Assembly: GCF_000421765.1 (NCBI RefSeq)
Contig: NZ_ATXQ01000001.1
Location: 496,001 to 560,000 of the forward strand
Reading direction: 5' to 3'
DNA length: 64,000 nt
From: Denitrificimonas caeni DSM 24390
GTDB taxonomy: Bacteria; Pseudomonadota; Gammaproteobacteria; Pseudomonadales; Pseudomonadaceae
The notes beneath the pieces are model-generated. The model had not been told where the DNA came from. It searched no databases and was given only the letters and a program-made list of their open reading frames with translations. This document shows, in pieces, positions 9,241 through 19,408 of this stretch; the stretch's first letter is position 1; every line of letters begins with the position of its first letter. Made by a program: the position numbers and the translations under genes.

Positions 9241-11151
9241 CTACCAGTTCAAGCTCACCCCAACACCCAAACCATGCTGACGTATTGAGTCAGCGTGGGT
9301 GTAGTTGTAGTTACCTTGCACACTTAAAGCATCAGACAGTTTATAAGTAGCCCCTAAACCGAGCGAGCCTACAGAGCTGTCCGGCTCATAACCTTGTAAT
9401 CTAAAGCGCACGGAATCTACGCTATTAAGGTACATGCCAAGCTTCTGTTGATCGTCAGCAAACTCTTTCTCATAACCAATTTCCGCGCTAAGACTGAGTG
9501 GCGCAGTTAACTGATAGCTGGCCAGCAAACCAACACCCAAACGTTTTGAACTGCGTTTTTGTTCAGAAAAAGTTATCGCCGTGGATCTATCACCTTTCTC
9601 CGCGTAGCCATCAACTTTAAAACGCGCATGGCTCATAGAGACAAAAGGTGATAACTGCAGCGGATCTTGTGCCGAAAAGAGTTGATAACCAACACGCGCA
9701 TGCACGGCTAAAACACTACCATCGGCGTCGCCTTTCTCAGTTCGTGCGGCGGTATTTAGCGCCAGTTTACGGTGTAAGCTCGCATAGTCTAAGCGCCCAG
9801 CACTCAGAGTTAAATCACCCCATAACGCTTGATTGTTGTACTGAATAAAAGGGCTGAGCAAATAGCTGTTAAGGCGGTATTTAGAATCATGCGCCCCCGC
9901 TGTTAAGCTATTTTCTTGTAGACTAATGCCTACACCTGCTCGCCATTGCTCATCAAGACGATAGCTGCCACCAAACGACAAGCCATAATTATTACTGTCA
10001 CCGTCACTGGAACTTTTTTGTGTACGGTAATTACTGCGTTCACCACTGACCGCCGCAAAGCTATTCCACTGACCAGTCGCTTGCCAACTCGACTGCCCAC
10101 TCAAAGCATGATTCTGTAAAGTTTTTTGATGTTGATTGAGCGAACTGCGGGCCATCTCTGGAAGCAAGCTGACCTCCCAAGGTGCAGCCAATATTGAATA
10201 GCCGTAATCGGCGATCAAGCGCTGCCCGGTAATGGTTGGATGCACACCGTCATCGAACAGTAGTTTCGTCGGATCAGGCGTCGCACTATTGATGCCATAC
10301 TTTAAATTCTCAGTGCAGTCATCACCGCTAAAGCAAGTGCCAACTAAGTTTTCATTAGCATCCAAACCAAATGCACTAGGATTCGCAAGCCCCTCACTGA
10401 GTAGCTTAGGAATATTCAGGGCAATCACTTCTGCATTGACTTGCGCTAAGCGCTGCACAAGCTGGGTATTAAAATCAACACCTAAAGCCGATACAAAACC
10501 TTGGAGTGGAGTGCCAGAGATGGCTGGGGTTAAACCAACATCGGGCAGCATCCACACCATAAAATAGCGCCCGCCAGCTTTTTGCAACGCCTCAACGCCA
10601 TCAGCTAATCGATTCGCTGAATCTGCAGCCTGCTGAGGATTTGTAATCAAAAACTGCAAAAAATCATTGCCGCCACCGCTGAGGTAAAACAAAGTGTTAG
10701 GATCAATGCTATGACCTTGTGCCTGCAGGCTTGGCAAATAACCATCACGTGTACGTGTGGTGCTGCCATCGACCACGACAGACCCAGCAACGCCAGTAAT
10801 AGAGTCATAAATCTGATCAGTGCGATAACCGCCTACTGCCCAGTTGTCACCGTCTGCTTGGCCTTCCCCAGCACGCACTGGCGAGGTTGAGCCCGCTAAT
10901 TGGGTACTGCTGATGCCTAAGCGTTCACCAATCAGCATGGATGACACCTTGCCATATACAGCGCCCGGACTCCCATCGACCCTATTGGTGAAGCGTTTGG
11001 TTTGACCTGGAACACTCGTATCTTCGAATTGTCCAGCATCAACTAAACTGTCACCGAACACTACAAAACCGCTATAGGGTTTAGGTGCAGCGCAAGCCAC
11101 ACCAACACTTAAAGCCGAAATACCTACCAGACTGACTAGTGCTTTCTTCAT
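9241..11151 (-). CDS. estA: GDSL autotransporter esterase EstA
   Basis: A 636-residue outer-membrane esterase. The signal peptide covers roughly residues 1-21. The GDSL passenger has the nucleophile in VFGDSLVDAG (Ser35), block III GGGND (Asn162) and the catalytic Asp/His in DDGVHPT (Asp301, His304). The last ~280 residues form the beta-barrel autotransporter domain and end in VGVSLNW, with a C-terminal aromatic residue as needed for barrel insertion. Length and layout match Pseudomonas EstA, which stays surface-bound and affects rhamnolipid production and motility. It is monocistronic and converges on the riboswitch gene. Confidence 0.93.
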   Translation of the reverse strand: MKKALVSLVGISALSVGVACAAPKPYSGFVVFGDSLVDAGQFEDTSVPGQTKRFTNRVDGSPGAVYGKVSSMLIGERLGISSTQLAGSTSPVRAGEGQADGDNWAVGGYRTDQIYDSITGVAGSVVVDGSTTRTRDGYLPSLQAQGHSIDPNTLFYLSGGGNDFLQFLITNPQQAADSANRLADGVEALQKAGGRYFMVWMLPDVGLTPAISGTPLQGFVSALGVDFNTQLVQRLAQVNAEVIALNIPKLLSEGLANPSAFGLDANENLVGTCFSGDDCTENLKYGINSATPDPTKLLFDDGVHPTITGQRLIADYGYSILAAPWEVSLLPEMARSSLNQHQKTLQNHALSGQSSWQATGQWNSFAAVSGERSNYRTQKSSSDGDSNNYGLSFGGSYRLDEQWRAGVGISLQENSLTAGAHDSKYRLNSYLLSPFIQYNNQALWGDLTLSAGRLDYASLHRKLALNTAARTEKGDADGSVLAVHARVGYQLFSAQDPLQLSPFVSMSHARFKVDGYAEKGDRSTAITFSEQKRSSKRLGVGLLASYQLTAPLSLSAEIGYEKEFADDQQKLGMYLNSVDSVRFRLQGYEPDSSVGSLGLGATYKLSDALSVQGNYNYTHADSIRQHGLGVGVSLNW

Positions 11152-11288
11152 CGTATAGCTCCGTATTATTATTTTTATTACCGAGCATTAACTACTACAA
11201 AGAACAATTTAGTGCAACTTATTTAGACAGCCAGCCCAAACAGTACGCCCCTATAGTGCTTTCATACTTGAGCAATCACCTTCAATGA

Positions 11289-13190
11289 CTAAGCTCCAAT
11301 AACGCCGCCATCTATTCGTGTAATCACCATCACGCTGGAGCGCGCAACGGAATCCCCACCGAATGGAAAGCTTGAAGGCACCCGCTCTTCACCTGGGTGC
11401 TGCACACCGACAAATAAAGTTTTCTGATCTGGAGTGAAAGCCAAGCCGGTAATCTCACAGGCCACAGGACCGGTTAGGAAGCGCCGTACCTCACCTGTTT
11501 TTGGATCCGCGCAGAGCATCTGGTTATTGCCCTGTCCAGCAAAATCATCCTGATTTGAATAATTACCATCCGACTGAATCCACAAACGTCCAGCTTGGTC
11601 AAAACCAATACCATCAGGGCTGTTAAACATATTATCGGTAGTAATATTACTAGAGCCTGCATAAAGTGTTCCTCCGTGTATATCGGGGTTACCCGCCATT
11701 AAAAAGAGATCCCATTGAAAATCTTTAGCGGTATGCTGCCCTGCGCTTGGCACCCAGCGCACGATCTGTCCATAGTGATTTTCCGCACGAGGATTAGGCC
11801 CACCTACAGGCTGATTATCTTTAAGCCCACGATTTTTATTATTGGTTAAGGTACAAAACACCATTGGTTCATGGGGATGCACAGCTACCCACTCAGGTCG
11901 ATCCATGGTGGTTGCGCCTACTTGCGTCGCCGCCAAGCGCGCATGAATCAGAATATCCGCCTGACTGGCAAAACCATTATCTGCGGTCAAACCGTTTTGA
12001 CCATACGCTAAGCTGAGCCACTCGCCGCTGCCATCCTCATTAAACTTAGCAACAAATAATTCGCCATCATCTAATAGGTCACGATTCGCTGTTTGATCTG
12101 TAGGACTGTACTTATTGCGACTGACAAACCGGTAAATATGCTCGCCGCGCTCATCATCCCCTAAATACACCACCACGCGGCCATCCTCAGCAATCACCAA
12201 CTCTGCGTTTTCATGCTTAAAGCGCCCTAAGGCAGTGCGTTTTACTGGTATAGAGCTTGGATTGTGTGGATCAATCTCGACTACCCAACCAAAGCGATTC
12301 GGCTCATTAGGTTCTTTGCCTAGGTCAAAACGCGAATCAAACTTATACCAACTGTAGCCCGCATCCACTGCGGCAATACCGTAGCGTGAAAACTCAGGGC
12401 TCAAATCAACCTGTGCATCACTACCAAAATAACCATTGAAGTTTTCTTCACAGGTTAAATAGGTGCCCCAAGGGGTCATACCATTAGCGCAATTATTAAA
12501 AGTACCTAAGGCCACTTCACCCTTTGGGTCAGCGTTCGTCTGCAGTAAAGCATGCCCTTGCGCGGGGCCGCTGATACGCATCGCTGTGCTGGCATCAATG
12601 CGACGATTAAAACGTCCATTTCTATCAAAGCGCCAACCTTGCGCCTGCTTGGTTAAGGTAATAATAGATACGCCATGCGCTGCTTGAGCATAATCCACAT
12701 CGGCAGCGGTCATATTTTTACCCTGATGCTCAAACATGAGCTCATAGTTAGTGTACTCATTGTTGACGGCTAAAATAGCGGTCTGTTGATCCACTGGAAA
12801 AAAGCTCATGCCATCGTTATTGTCACCAAACTGACGCTTTTGATTGGCCGCTGTATTCTTATGTAACTGATTCGAAAACTCTGCAACATCGGCAAATAAG
12901 GGATCACCCCAAGAGATCAAACGCTCAACTTGATAACCCTCTGGCACCACAATTGTGTCCGCAGTACTCGCAGGCACAGCTTTAAAACCCAGCAAAGAGC
13001 TAGCTGTTGGCGACAATGCTGCGGCAATCGATCGACTGACAGGCGTCATACTAAAAAAGGTCACCGCACCTAAAGCAGCAGTCGCACCCAGAAAACGACG
13101 TCGCGACAGACCACGCTCAGCCATCTGAGTAAACTCTGGTGTTTCCGTACGAGGATGATTCAACTCATCTTGCAACTCAAACTGACTCAT
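11289..13190 (-). CDS. phoX: PhoX-type (DUF839) Tat-exported alkaline phosphatase
   Basis: A 633-residue secreted phosphatase. A twin-arginine signal SRRRFLG (residues 29-35), followed by a hydrophobic stretch, marks Tat export after cofactor binding in the cytoplasm. Family motifs include TPWGTYLTCEENFNGYF, GWVVEIDP, RFKHENAE and SPDGIGFDQAGRLWIQSDG, characteristic of the PhoX calcium-iron phosphatases. The role is release of phosphate from extracellular phosphoesters. A three-repeat Pho box lies 55 bp upstream of the start, which independently supports a phosphate-starvation function. Confidence 0.87.
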   Translation of the reverse strand: MSQFELQDELNHPRTETPEFTQMAERGLSRRRFLGATAALGAVTFFSMTPVSRSIAAALSPTASSLLGFKAVPASTADTIVVPEGYQVERLISWGDPLFADVAEFSNQLHKNTAANQKRQFGDNNDGMSFFPVDQQTAILAVNNEYTNYELMFEHQGKNMTAADVDYAQAAHGVSIITLTKQAQGWRFDRNGRFNRRIDASTAMRISGPAQGHALLQTNADPKGEVALGTFNNCANGMTPWGTYLTCEENFNGYFGSDAQVDLSPEFSRYGIAAVDAGYSWYKFDSRFDLGKEPNEPNRFGWVVEIDPHNPSSIPVKRTALGRFKHENAELVIAEDGRVVVYLGDDERGEHIYRFVSRNKYSPTDQTANRDLLDDGELFVAKFNEDGSGEWLSLAYGQNGLTADNGFASQADILIHARLAATQVGATTMDRPEWVAVHPHEPMVFCTLTNNKNRGLKDNQPVGGPNPRAENHYGQIVRWVPSAGQHTAKDFQWDLFLMAGNPDIHGGTLYAGSSNITTDNMFNSPDGIGFDQAGRLWIQSDGNYSNQDDFAGQGNNQMLCADPKTGEVRRFLTGPVACEITGLAFTPDQKTLFVGVQHPGEERVPSSFPFGGDSVARSSVMVITRIDGGVIGA

Positions 13191-13244
13191 AGCACAACCT
13201 CAGCAAGGCGTTTAATTACGATGCAGTCAGATTAGGCGGGCTAG

Positions 13245-13273
13245 ATGTCAAAGAGATGACAGTTTTATGAGAG
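13245..13273 (-). promoter_or_regulatory. PhoB-binding Pho box upstream of phoX
   Basis: On the minus strand three 7-bp repeats follow each other with 4-bp A/T- or CT-type spacers: CTCTCAT, CTGTCAT, TTGACAT. Consensus is CTGTCAT with an 11-bp period, so matches are 6/7, 7/7 and 5/7. A -10-like TAATCT follows about 10 bp after the last repeat, the geometry of PhoB-activated promoters. The start codon of phoX is 55 bp downstream. Confidence 0.75.
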
Positions 13274-13281
13274 ATTAGTGA

Positions 13282-13401
13282 CGCCGAAATAACGTAGAAG
13301 TAAAAGCACATATTCAGCGTATCTACAAAAAACTACAGGTATCACGACGCAACCAAGCCGTTGCTAAAGCAGAGCTTTTAGGTTTATTAACCGGCCATTA
13401 A
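13282..13401 (+). pseudogene. Remnant of a LuxR-type helix-turn-helix regulator
   Basis: In one plus-strand frame a 39-codon stretch ends VEVKAHIQRIYKKLQVSRRN then QAVAKAELLGLL and a TAA. This is the last two helices of a LuxR/MalT-type DNA-binding domain (consensus TVKxHxxxIYxKLxVxxRxQAVxxAxxLGLL). The frame is closed by TGA immediately upstream (13279-13281), no start codon or N-terminal part is present, and the segment adjoins the Pho box of phoX. It is best read as the relic of a deleted regulator gene. Chance similarity is possible but unlikely over about 30 positions. Confidence 0.55.
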
Positions 13402-13432
13402 AAAACCCGCAACGTTGCCGGTGCGGGTTTTG
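13400..13432 (-). terminator. Rho-independent terminator after typA
   Basis: AAAACCCGC and GCGGGTTTT enclose a short loop. On the minus strand the stem ends in a T run, about 20 bp downstream of the typA stop. Confidence 0.85.
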
Positions 13433-13449
13433 GGTACAGCTAAAGCAAA

Positions 13450-15267
13450 TTAGACTTTGTTACGACCATGACGCTTACGATCGTTTTCAGTCAGATACTT
13501 TTTACGCAGACGAATTGACTTCGGCGTTACTTCAACCAGCTCATCATCTTCGATGAACTCAAGCGCTTGCTCAAGAGAGAAACGGATTGGCGGAACCAAT
13601 GCTGTGGTTTCTTCTTTACCGGTTACACGCATGTTGTCGAGTTTTTTGGCTTTAGTTGGGTTAATCGCCAAGTCGTTATCACGACTGTGGATACCAGCTA
13701 ACTGGCCTTCGTAAATTTCTTCACCCGGTGATAAGAACAGCTTACCGCGCTCTTGCAGAGTTTCTAGCGAGTAAGTCAGTGCTTTACCGGTCGCCATAGA
13801 GACCAATACGCCCTGCTGGCGGCTGGTTACTTCACCAGTTTTGATTGGACCGTAGTGACTGAACATACCGGTCAAAATACCAGTACCAGAAGTCATGGTC
13901 ATAAACTGGTTACGGAAACCAATCAAACCACGTGAAGGCACAGTGTACTCAAGACGAATACGACCCTTACCGTCCGGAACCATATTGGTCAGCTCACCAC
14001 GGCGCAGACCAAACTGCTCCATGATTGAACCTTGATGTTGCTCTTCGATATCTAGAATAACGTTTTCGTACGGCTCTTGCTTAACGCCATCAACTTCTTT
14101 GATCACAACTTCTGGACGCGAAATACCCAGCTCGTAACCTTCACGGCGCATGGTTTCGATCAGTACTGACAGGTGTAATTCACCACGACCAGATACTTTA
14201 AACTTGTCCACGTCATCGCCCTGAACAACACGCAATGCCACGTTGTGCAGCAACTCTTTTTCCAGACGTTCTTTAAGGTTACGGCTAGTAACGAACTTAC
14301 CTTCTTTACCAGCAAAAGGTGAGTCGTTAACTTGGAACGTCATGCTCACGGTTGGCTCATCAACGCTCAATGGCGGCAAGGCTTCAACGTGTTGCTGATC
14401 ACACAAAGTGTCAGAAATAAACAATGGCTCAAAACCACTGATACAAACGATATCACCAGCTTGTGCTTCTTCAACTTCAACACGGTGCAAACCATGGTGA
14501 CCCATCAGCTTAAGGATACGACCGTTACGGCGCTTACCGTCAACATCAATCGAAGTCACTGGGCTGTTGGCTTTAATGCGACCACGGGTAATACGACCAA
14601 TACCGATAATACCGAGGAAGTTGTTGTAGTCCAACGCCGAGATTTGCATCTGGAATGGACCATCTAAGTCAACTTTTGGTGGCTTAACAAAATCAATTAC
14701 AGACTGGAACAATACGTCCATGTTCTCAGTCATTTCGGCTGGGTCTAAACCTGAAGTACCATTCAAAGCACTGGTGTAAACAATTGGGAAATCAAGCTGC
14801 TCTTCAGTCGCGCCCAAGTTATCAAACAGGTCAAACACTTGGTCAACAACCCAGTCTGGACGTGCGCCAGGACGATCAACTTTATTGATCACAACAATAG
14901 GGTTCAAGCCCGACTGGAACGCTTTTTGCGTTACAAAGCGTGTTTGTGGCATCGGGCCATCAATGGAGTCAACCACCAATAATACGCAGTCGACCATGCT
15001 CATTACGCGCTCAACTTCACCACCGAAGTCAGCGTGGCCTGGGGTGTCCACGATATTAATGTTGTAGTCGTGCCATTTAATGGCAGTGTTTTTAGCCAGA
15101 ATAGTAATTCCACGCTCTTTTTCTTGGTCATTGGAATCCATGACGCGGTCAGAGTCGAGCTCTTTACGGTCAAGGGTACCCGACGCACGTAAAAGGGCGT
15201 CAACCAAGGTCGTTTTACCATGGTCAACGTGGGCGATAATGGCAATGTTGCGTAAATTCTCAATCAC
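13450..15267 (-). CDS. typA: Ribosome-associated translational GTPase TypA/BipA
   Basis: A 605-residue translation-factor GTPase that acts on the ribosome in stress, cold and virulence responses and in large-subunit assembly. G1 motif AHVDHGKT lies at residues 12-19, followed by [11 protein letters not shown] (G3) and NKVDRPGA (G4). Elongation-factor domains 2, 3 and 5 follow, with the TypA-specific C-terminal domain ending in a basic tail. The frame continues 11 codons upstream, but the GTG at 15267 gives the conserved N-terminus [20 protein letters not shown] and is preferred. The order typA-thiI-glnA is the Pseudomonas arrangement. Confidence 0.95.
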   Translation of the reverse strand: MIENLRNIAIIAHVDHGKTTLVDALLRASGTLDRKELDSDRVMDSNDQEKERGITILAKNTAIKWHDYNINIVDTPGHADFGGEVERVMSMVDCVLLVVDSIDGPMPQTRFVTQKAFQSGLNPIVVINKVDRPGARPDWVVDQVFDLFDNLGATEEQLDFPIVYTSALNGTSGLDPAEMTENMDVLFQSVIDFVKPPKVDLDGPFQMQISALDYNNFLGIIGIGRITRGRIKANSPVTSIDVDGKRRNGRILKLMGHHGLHRVEVEEAQAGDIVCISGFEPLFISDTLCDQQHVEALPPLSVDEPTVSMTFQVNDSPFAGKEGKFVTSRNLKERLEKELLHNVALRVVQGDDVDKFKVSGRGELHLSVLIETMRREGYELGISRPEVVIKEVDGVKQEPYENVILDIEEQHQGSIMEQFGLRRGELTNMVPDGKGRIRLEYTVPSRGLIGFRNQFMTMTSGTGILTGMFSHYGPIKTGEVTSRQQGVLVSMATGKALTYSLETLQERGKLFLSPGEEIYEGQLAGIHSRDNDLAINPTKAKKLDNMRVTGKEETTALVPPIRFSLEQALEFIEDDELVEVTPKSIRLRKKYLTENDRKRHGRNKV

Positions 15268-15410
15268 AAGCTTATCTCGAGTAAAATATGTAGGCTGCAC
15301 GCAAAGCGCGTCAGATGTATCGTAAGTAACAAGGGTTTATCAGTCTGGTGGGCGTAACTGCTGCGGCATGGCCACACAGCTCCACAAACACACCCATAAC
15401 AAGTATCTAA

Positions 15411-16898
15411 TCATGCGTGACTGCTTGCGCGCGGCCGCTGCACAGGGTCAGGACGGTACACGCGGACATTTGCATAACCTTCATGCAACAAGTGATGAGC
15501 ATGTAATTTACTCATCATACCTTGATCGCAATACAGTAGATATTGGCGATTTGGATCAAATTCTTTAAAACGGCTATTAATCGCATAAAAAGGTACAGTT
15601 AACTGCTCAATACCGTCCAAGATTAATGGCTGTTCTTCGGCTTGGTCAGGATGACGAATATCTATAACAATCTGTCCTGGCAGCGCCTGATTCAAGTGTT
15701 CCACCTGAAGATCTTTACCCAGCTCATTCAGAACCTTGTCCATAGTGACCATGGACGTGCGCTCAATTGCACGCTGCAAAATACTTGGATCTAAACGCGT
15801 CTCTTCATGCACAACACGACCCAGCTTAGCTTTCGTTTTGGGGCTTACCGAAATTACACCGCAATATTCCGGCATATTCTCAGCAAACTCAGCTGTACCA
15901 ATTTCAACAGCCGTTCGAATAATATCTTGTTTATGTTCGGTAATTAGAGGACGCAAAACCAGCTTATCAGTGGCTTTATCAATCACTGCCAGATTAGTTA
16001 GTGTTTGACTGGCAACCTGTGAAATCGCTTCGCCAGTGACCAAAGTGTCCAATTGCAAATCTTCAGCGATGACATCAGCCGCCTTCAGCATCATACGTTT
16101 GAGCACAACGCCCATGTGACTATCATCGACATTTTCTAAAATATCACCGAGCACTTCTTCAAAGGGTACGCTGATAAAGAGTACTCGATGCGAGCTGCCA
16201 TACTTTTTCCACAAGTAATGCGCGACTTCTTTTACGCCTAGCTCGTGAGCACGGCCACCCAAATTGAAAAAACAAAAATGAGTTAACAAACCACGACGCA
16301 TCATTTGATAGGCCGCCACAGTAGAGTCAAAACCACCAGACATTAATACCAGCGCCTGCTCCACGGTACCGAGCGGATAACCACCAATGCCTTGGTGACG
16401 TTCGTATTCAATAAATAATTTATCGTGGCGAATTTCAAAGCGCACTTCAACGTCGGGGTTGCGCAAGTCAATGCCTGCAGCGCCACATTGCTGACGCAAT
16501 TGACTGCCCACATAGCGCTCAACATCCATTGAAGAAAAAGGATGTTTACCTGCTCGTTTGCAGCGCACAGAAAATACACGGCCTTTTAAAAGATCCGCAT
16601 AGTGTGCTTTGCAGTGCTGCACAATCTGATCAAAATCACCCAGCGGATATTCTAAGACTTGGAAAAAGTGTGAAATACCGGGCGTGCAACGTAAGCGCGC
16701 ATACAGTTCTTGTAGCTGTGCAGGATCTTCAATTGCAGTGAATAACTCTAAATTATCCCACTCACCGATCACTTTCACATCAGGATCAAGATCGCGCAGT
16801 ACGGTACGGATATTTTTTCCCAACTGACGCATAAACTGCCGACGCACAGGTCGACTTTTAATGGTGATTTCAGCAAAAGATTTTAGAATTAATTTCAT
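15411..16898 (-). CDS. thiI: tRNA 4-thiouridine synthetase ThiI with rhodanese domain
   Basis: A 495-residue enzyme that adenylates U8 of tRNA and transfers sulfur to form 4-thiouridine. It also serves thiazole synthesis in some bacteria. Domain order is an N-terminal ferredoxin-like region, THUMP, the PP-loop ATPase (SGGFDST, residues 187-193) and a C-terminal rhodanese domain. The rhodanese sulfur-carrying cysteine is in YCDQGMMS (Cys457). The resolving cysteine is in MPEYCGV near residue 345. Both equate to E. coli Cys456 and Cys344, so the protein is the long, self-sufficient form. A 50-base leader separates it from the window's glnA side. Confidence 0.95.
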   Translation of the reverse strand: MKLILKSFAEITIKSRPVRRQFMRQLGKNIRTVLRDLDPDVKVIGEWDNLELFTAIEDPAQLQELYARLRCTPGISHFFQVLEYPLGDFDQIVQHCKAHYADLLKGRVFSVRCKRAGKHPFSSMDVERYVGSQLRQQCGAAGIDLRNPDVEVRFEIRHDKLFIEYERHQGIGGYPLGTVEQALVLMSGGFDSTVAAYQMMRRGLLTHFCFFNLGGRAHELGVKEVAHYLWKKYGSSHRVLFISVPFEEVLGDILENVDDSHMGVVLKRMMLKAADVIAEDLQLDTLVTGEAISQVASQTLTNLAVIDKATDKLVLRPLITEHKQDIIRTAVEIGTAEFAENMPEYCGVISVSPKTKAKLGRVVHEETRLDPSILQRAIERTSMVTMDKVLNELGKDLQVEHLNQALPGQIVIDIRHPDQAEEQPLILDGIEQLTVPFYAINSRFKEFDPNRQYLLYCDQGMMSKLHAHHLLHEGYANVRVYRPDPVQRPRASSHA

Positions 16899-17047
16899 TG
16901 TGCAAACAGGTCGCTAAGAAGGGTTACCAAAGCAACCGCAAAAATGGGCGCAAATGATAGCAGCTTTTTCTAAAAGATGCTCAAAAAACGAGCAGAGCAC
17001 TGCACCCTGATCAGCGCATTACTCTACCCGTCAGATGATTTGTTGCC

Positions 17048-18451
17048 TTAGCAGCTGTAGTACAACTCATACTCTAGAGGATGTACAAAGGTACGCACAC
17101 GCAACTCTTCCTCGGCTTTCAGAGCAATAAAGGCATCTAAAAACTCATTACTGAACACACCACCGCGCAGCAAGAAGTCACGGTCTGCATCCAGAGCTTC
17201 TAGCGCTTCTTTTAAGCTGCCACATACTTGCGGGATCTGCTTAGACTCTTCTGGAGGCAAGTCATAGAGGTTTTTATCAGCTGCATCACCTGGGTGAATG
17301 CGGTTTTGAATACCATCTAAACCCGCCATCAACAGTGCCGCAAAAGCCAAGTACGGGTTTGCCGACGGATCAGGGAAACGCGCTTCAATACGGCGCGCTT
17401 TAGGACTAGTGACGTAAGGAATACGAATCGAGGCTGAACGGTTACGCGCTGAATAGGCGAGCATGACCGGCGCTTCAAAACCTGGCACTAAGCGCTTGTA
17501 TGAGTTGGTTGACGGGTTAGTAATGGCATTCAGTGCTTTACCGTGCTTAATAATACCGCCAACAAAATACAGGGCATTATCAGACAAACCGGCATAGCCT
17601 TCACCAGAGAACGTGTTTTTGCCACCCGCCGCAATCGACATATGCACGTGCATACCAGAACCATTATCACCAAACAGCGGTTTAGGCATAAAGGTTGCCG
17701 TACGGCCATAGGCATCAGCCACGTTATGCACAACGTATTTTAACGCCTGCACTTCGTCGGCTTTAGCAACTAATGTATTGAAGCGAGTACCAATTTCGTT
17801 CTGGCCAGCAGTCGCTACTTCATGGTGATGCACTTCAACAAATTGACCCATTTCTTCCAGCGCATTACACATTGCTGTACGAATTTCATGGTCATAATCA
17901 TTTGGCGGAGTTGGCATATAACCGCCTTTTACGCCAACGCGATGGCCTTTATTGCCGCCCTCAATGTCCGCATCACTGTTCCAAGCCGCTTGCTCAGAAT
18001 AGATTTTGAACATTGAGCCTGACATATCTGATTTAAATTTGACCTGATCAAAAATGAAAAATTCAGGCTCAGGCCCAACAAAGACGGTATCACCAATCCC
18101 CGTGGATTTTAAATACTCCTCAGCACGCGAGGCGATCGCACGTGGATCACGGTCGTAACCCTGCATGGTAGAAGGCTCAATCACGTCGCAGACTAAAATC
18201 AGCGTAGGCTCTTGAGTAAAAGGATCCATGACTGCAGTACTGTCATCAGGCAGCAAAATCATGTCTGAAGCTTCAATGCCTTTCCAGCCTGCCATAGAGG
18301 AGCCGTCAAACATCTTTCCTTGCTCGAAAAAATCATCATCAGCATCACGCGCTGGCATAGTGATATGGTGCTGTTGCCCACCAATATCAGTGAAACGCAA
18401 ATCAATCCATTTTGCATTGTGTGCTTGTATCAGTTCGAGCGACTTTGACAT
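17048..18451 (-). CDS. glnA: Glutamine synthetase type I
   Basis: Makes glutamine from glutamate, ammonium and ATP as a cytoplasmic dodecamer. The 467-residue protein has the family signatures [27 protein letters not shown] and the metal and ATP sites [14 protein letters not shown]. The adenylylation tyrosine is in NLYDLPPEE (Tyr396), so activity should be controlled by GlnE. Two ATG codons are adjacent. The second (18451) gives MSKSLELIQ and has GGAG six bases upstream, so it is chosen over the first and over a longer upstream frame. A candidate sigma-54 promoter lies about 53 bp upstream, as expected for NtrC-controlled glnA. Confidence 0.97.
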   Translation of the reverse strand: MSKSLELIQAHNAKWIDLRFTDIGGQQHHITMPARDADDDFFEQGKMFDGSSMAGWKGIEASDMILLPDDSTAVMDPFTQEPTLILVCDVIEPSTMQGYDRDPRAIASRAEEYLKSTGIGDTVFVGPEPEFFIFDQVKFKSDMSGSMFKIYSEQAAWNSDADIEGGNKGHRVGVKGGYMPTPPNDYDHEIRTAMCNALEEMGQFVEVHHHEVATAGQNEIGTRFNTLVAKADEVQALKYVVHNVADAYGRTATFMPKPLFGDNGSGMHVHMSIAAGGKNTFSGEGYAGLSDNALYFVGGIIKHGKALNAITNPSTNSYKRLVPGFEAPVMLAYSARNRSASIRIPYVTSPKARRIEARFPDPSANPYLAFAALLMAGLDGIQNRIHPGDAADKNLYDLPPEESKQIPQVCGSLKEALEALDADRDFLLRGGVFSNEFLDAFIALKAEEELRVRTFVHPLEYELYYSC

Positions 18452-18847
18452 CATGGTCTCCGGGACTTCATAAACGAGGTACCCACCCAGCAACAGGCTT
18501 CCGGGCAGTGCGCTCGCCACATTCCTGTCTCAGCAAGACAATATAGATGTCAAAACCAAGGGCGAGACGCGTAATATAAATTCAGTGCCTATTTTGACTG
18601 TTGCCTGCCGCCAACGCTAGCCCTTAATGCACACTATTGAAAAAACAACAGCATAAAAGCTCGAGAAAGCAGCAAGTCAGCGAGTAAATCATCAGATTTT
18701 GTATTCTACGCAGTTTAGTTTTTATTATGCGCTGTTAATTTTTCAACAAGTACTGATTGCGTGCGCTTTTGCACAGCTCGCCTGCGAAACACTTGCCTAA
18801 CCATGCAGAGCATGTAACGCTTAATCAATCATTAGAAGGAGTCGATC
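18452..18847. other. Divergent control region between glnA and the DUF4124 pair
   Basis: This 396-bp gap separates divergently transcribed genes. It contains a candidate sigma-54 promoter for glnA (18504-18519). Loose TGCAC-type half sites occur near 18627 and 18757-18775 that could be NtrC sites, but none is a good match. No small gene was recognised. The right end carries AGAAGGAG as the ribosome binding site of the first DUF4124 gene. Confidence 0.4.
18504..18519 (-). promoter_or_regulatory. Candidate sigma-54 promoter of glnA
   Basis: On the minus strand the site reads TGGCGAGCGCACTGCC. GG and GC dinucleotides are at the required -24/-12 spacing of TGGCAC-N5-TTGC, though the -24 box keeps only TGGC and the -12 box is CTGC. 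It sits 53 bp upstream of the glnA ATG, a normal place for the nitrogen-regulated promoter. Confidence 0.45.
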
Positions 18848-19408
18848 ATGCGCCTTATATTTGCCACAGTTTTGCTCATCGCAGCATTACCTGCTGCGGC
18901 CCAAATCTTTCAGTACACCGATGCCAAGGGTAACCGTGTTTTTACTGATCAGCCGCCTTTAGGCGTGGATGCTAGTAGCGTTGAACTAGCCCCGACCAAT
19001 AGTCTGCCCCCGCCACCCAAAAACACAGCGGCTACAGATACTACAACAGACAAAGATAACGCAGAGCTTACAACACCTTATAGCGTACTTCAGCTAGTAG
19101 GCCTACCGGACGAGGAAGCTTTGCGCGCCAATAATGGCACTTTCAGCATACAAGTCGAGATCACTCCAAAGCTGGCTAAACAGCATAGTTTACAACTGCT
19201 AATTGATGGTCAGGCTTATGGCCCAGCGAGCACATCAACCAGCCTGCAAGTTGATAACTTAGAGCGCGGCGAGCATCGCCTAGCGGTACAAGTACTGGCT
19301 AATGATCAAGTCGTGCAAAGCAGTGCCGAGCAAACCATCACTGTGCAACGCGTCCACACTGGCAGCCCCGCTTTACGTCCTAAACCTACACCTCGCCCCG
19401 CACCATGA
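18848..19408 (+). CDS. DUF4124 domain exported protein
   Basis: A 186-residue protein with a Sec signal (residues 1-18, cleavage after PAAA) and a DUF4124 domain immediately after it (QIFQYTDAKGNRVFTDQPP). DUF4124 is a small periplasmic beta-rich domain of unknown role, often with YxxxDxxGxxxFTDxPP. A middle linker rich in Pro and Thr leads to a second folded region (about 75-175) with repeated beta-type patterns. It overlaps the next gene, its paralogue, by four bases (ATGA), so the two are translationally coupled. The pair next to glnA is also seen in Pseudomonas. Confidence 0.85.
   Translation: MRLIFATVLLIAALPAAAQIFQYTDAKGNRVFTDQPPLGVDASSVELAPTNSLPPPPKNTAATDTTTDKDNAELTTPYSVLQLVGLPDEEALRANNGTFSIQVEITPKLAKQHSLQLLIDGQAYGPASTSTSLQVDNLERGEHRLAVQVLANDQVVQSSAEQTITVQRVHTGSPALRPKPTPRPAP

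Noticed and set aside
18750-18780. GTGC...GCAC inverted half sites as an NtrC enhancer of glnA
   Set aside because: The match to the NtrC consensus is poor and the distance to the candidate promoter is large, so it could be chance.
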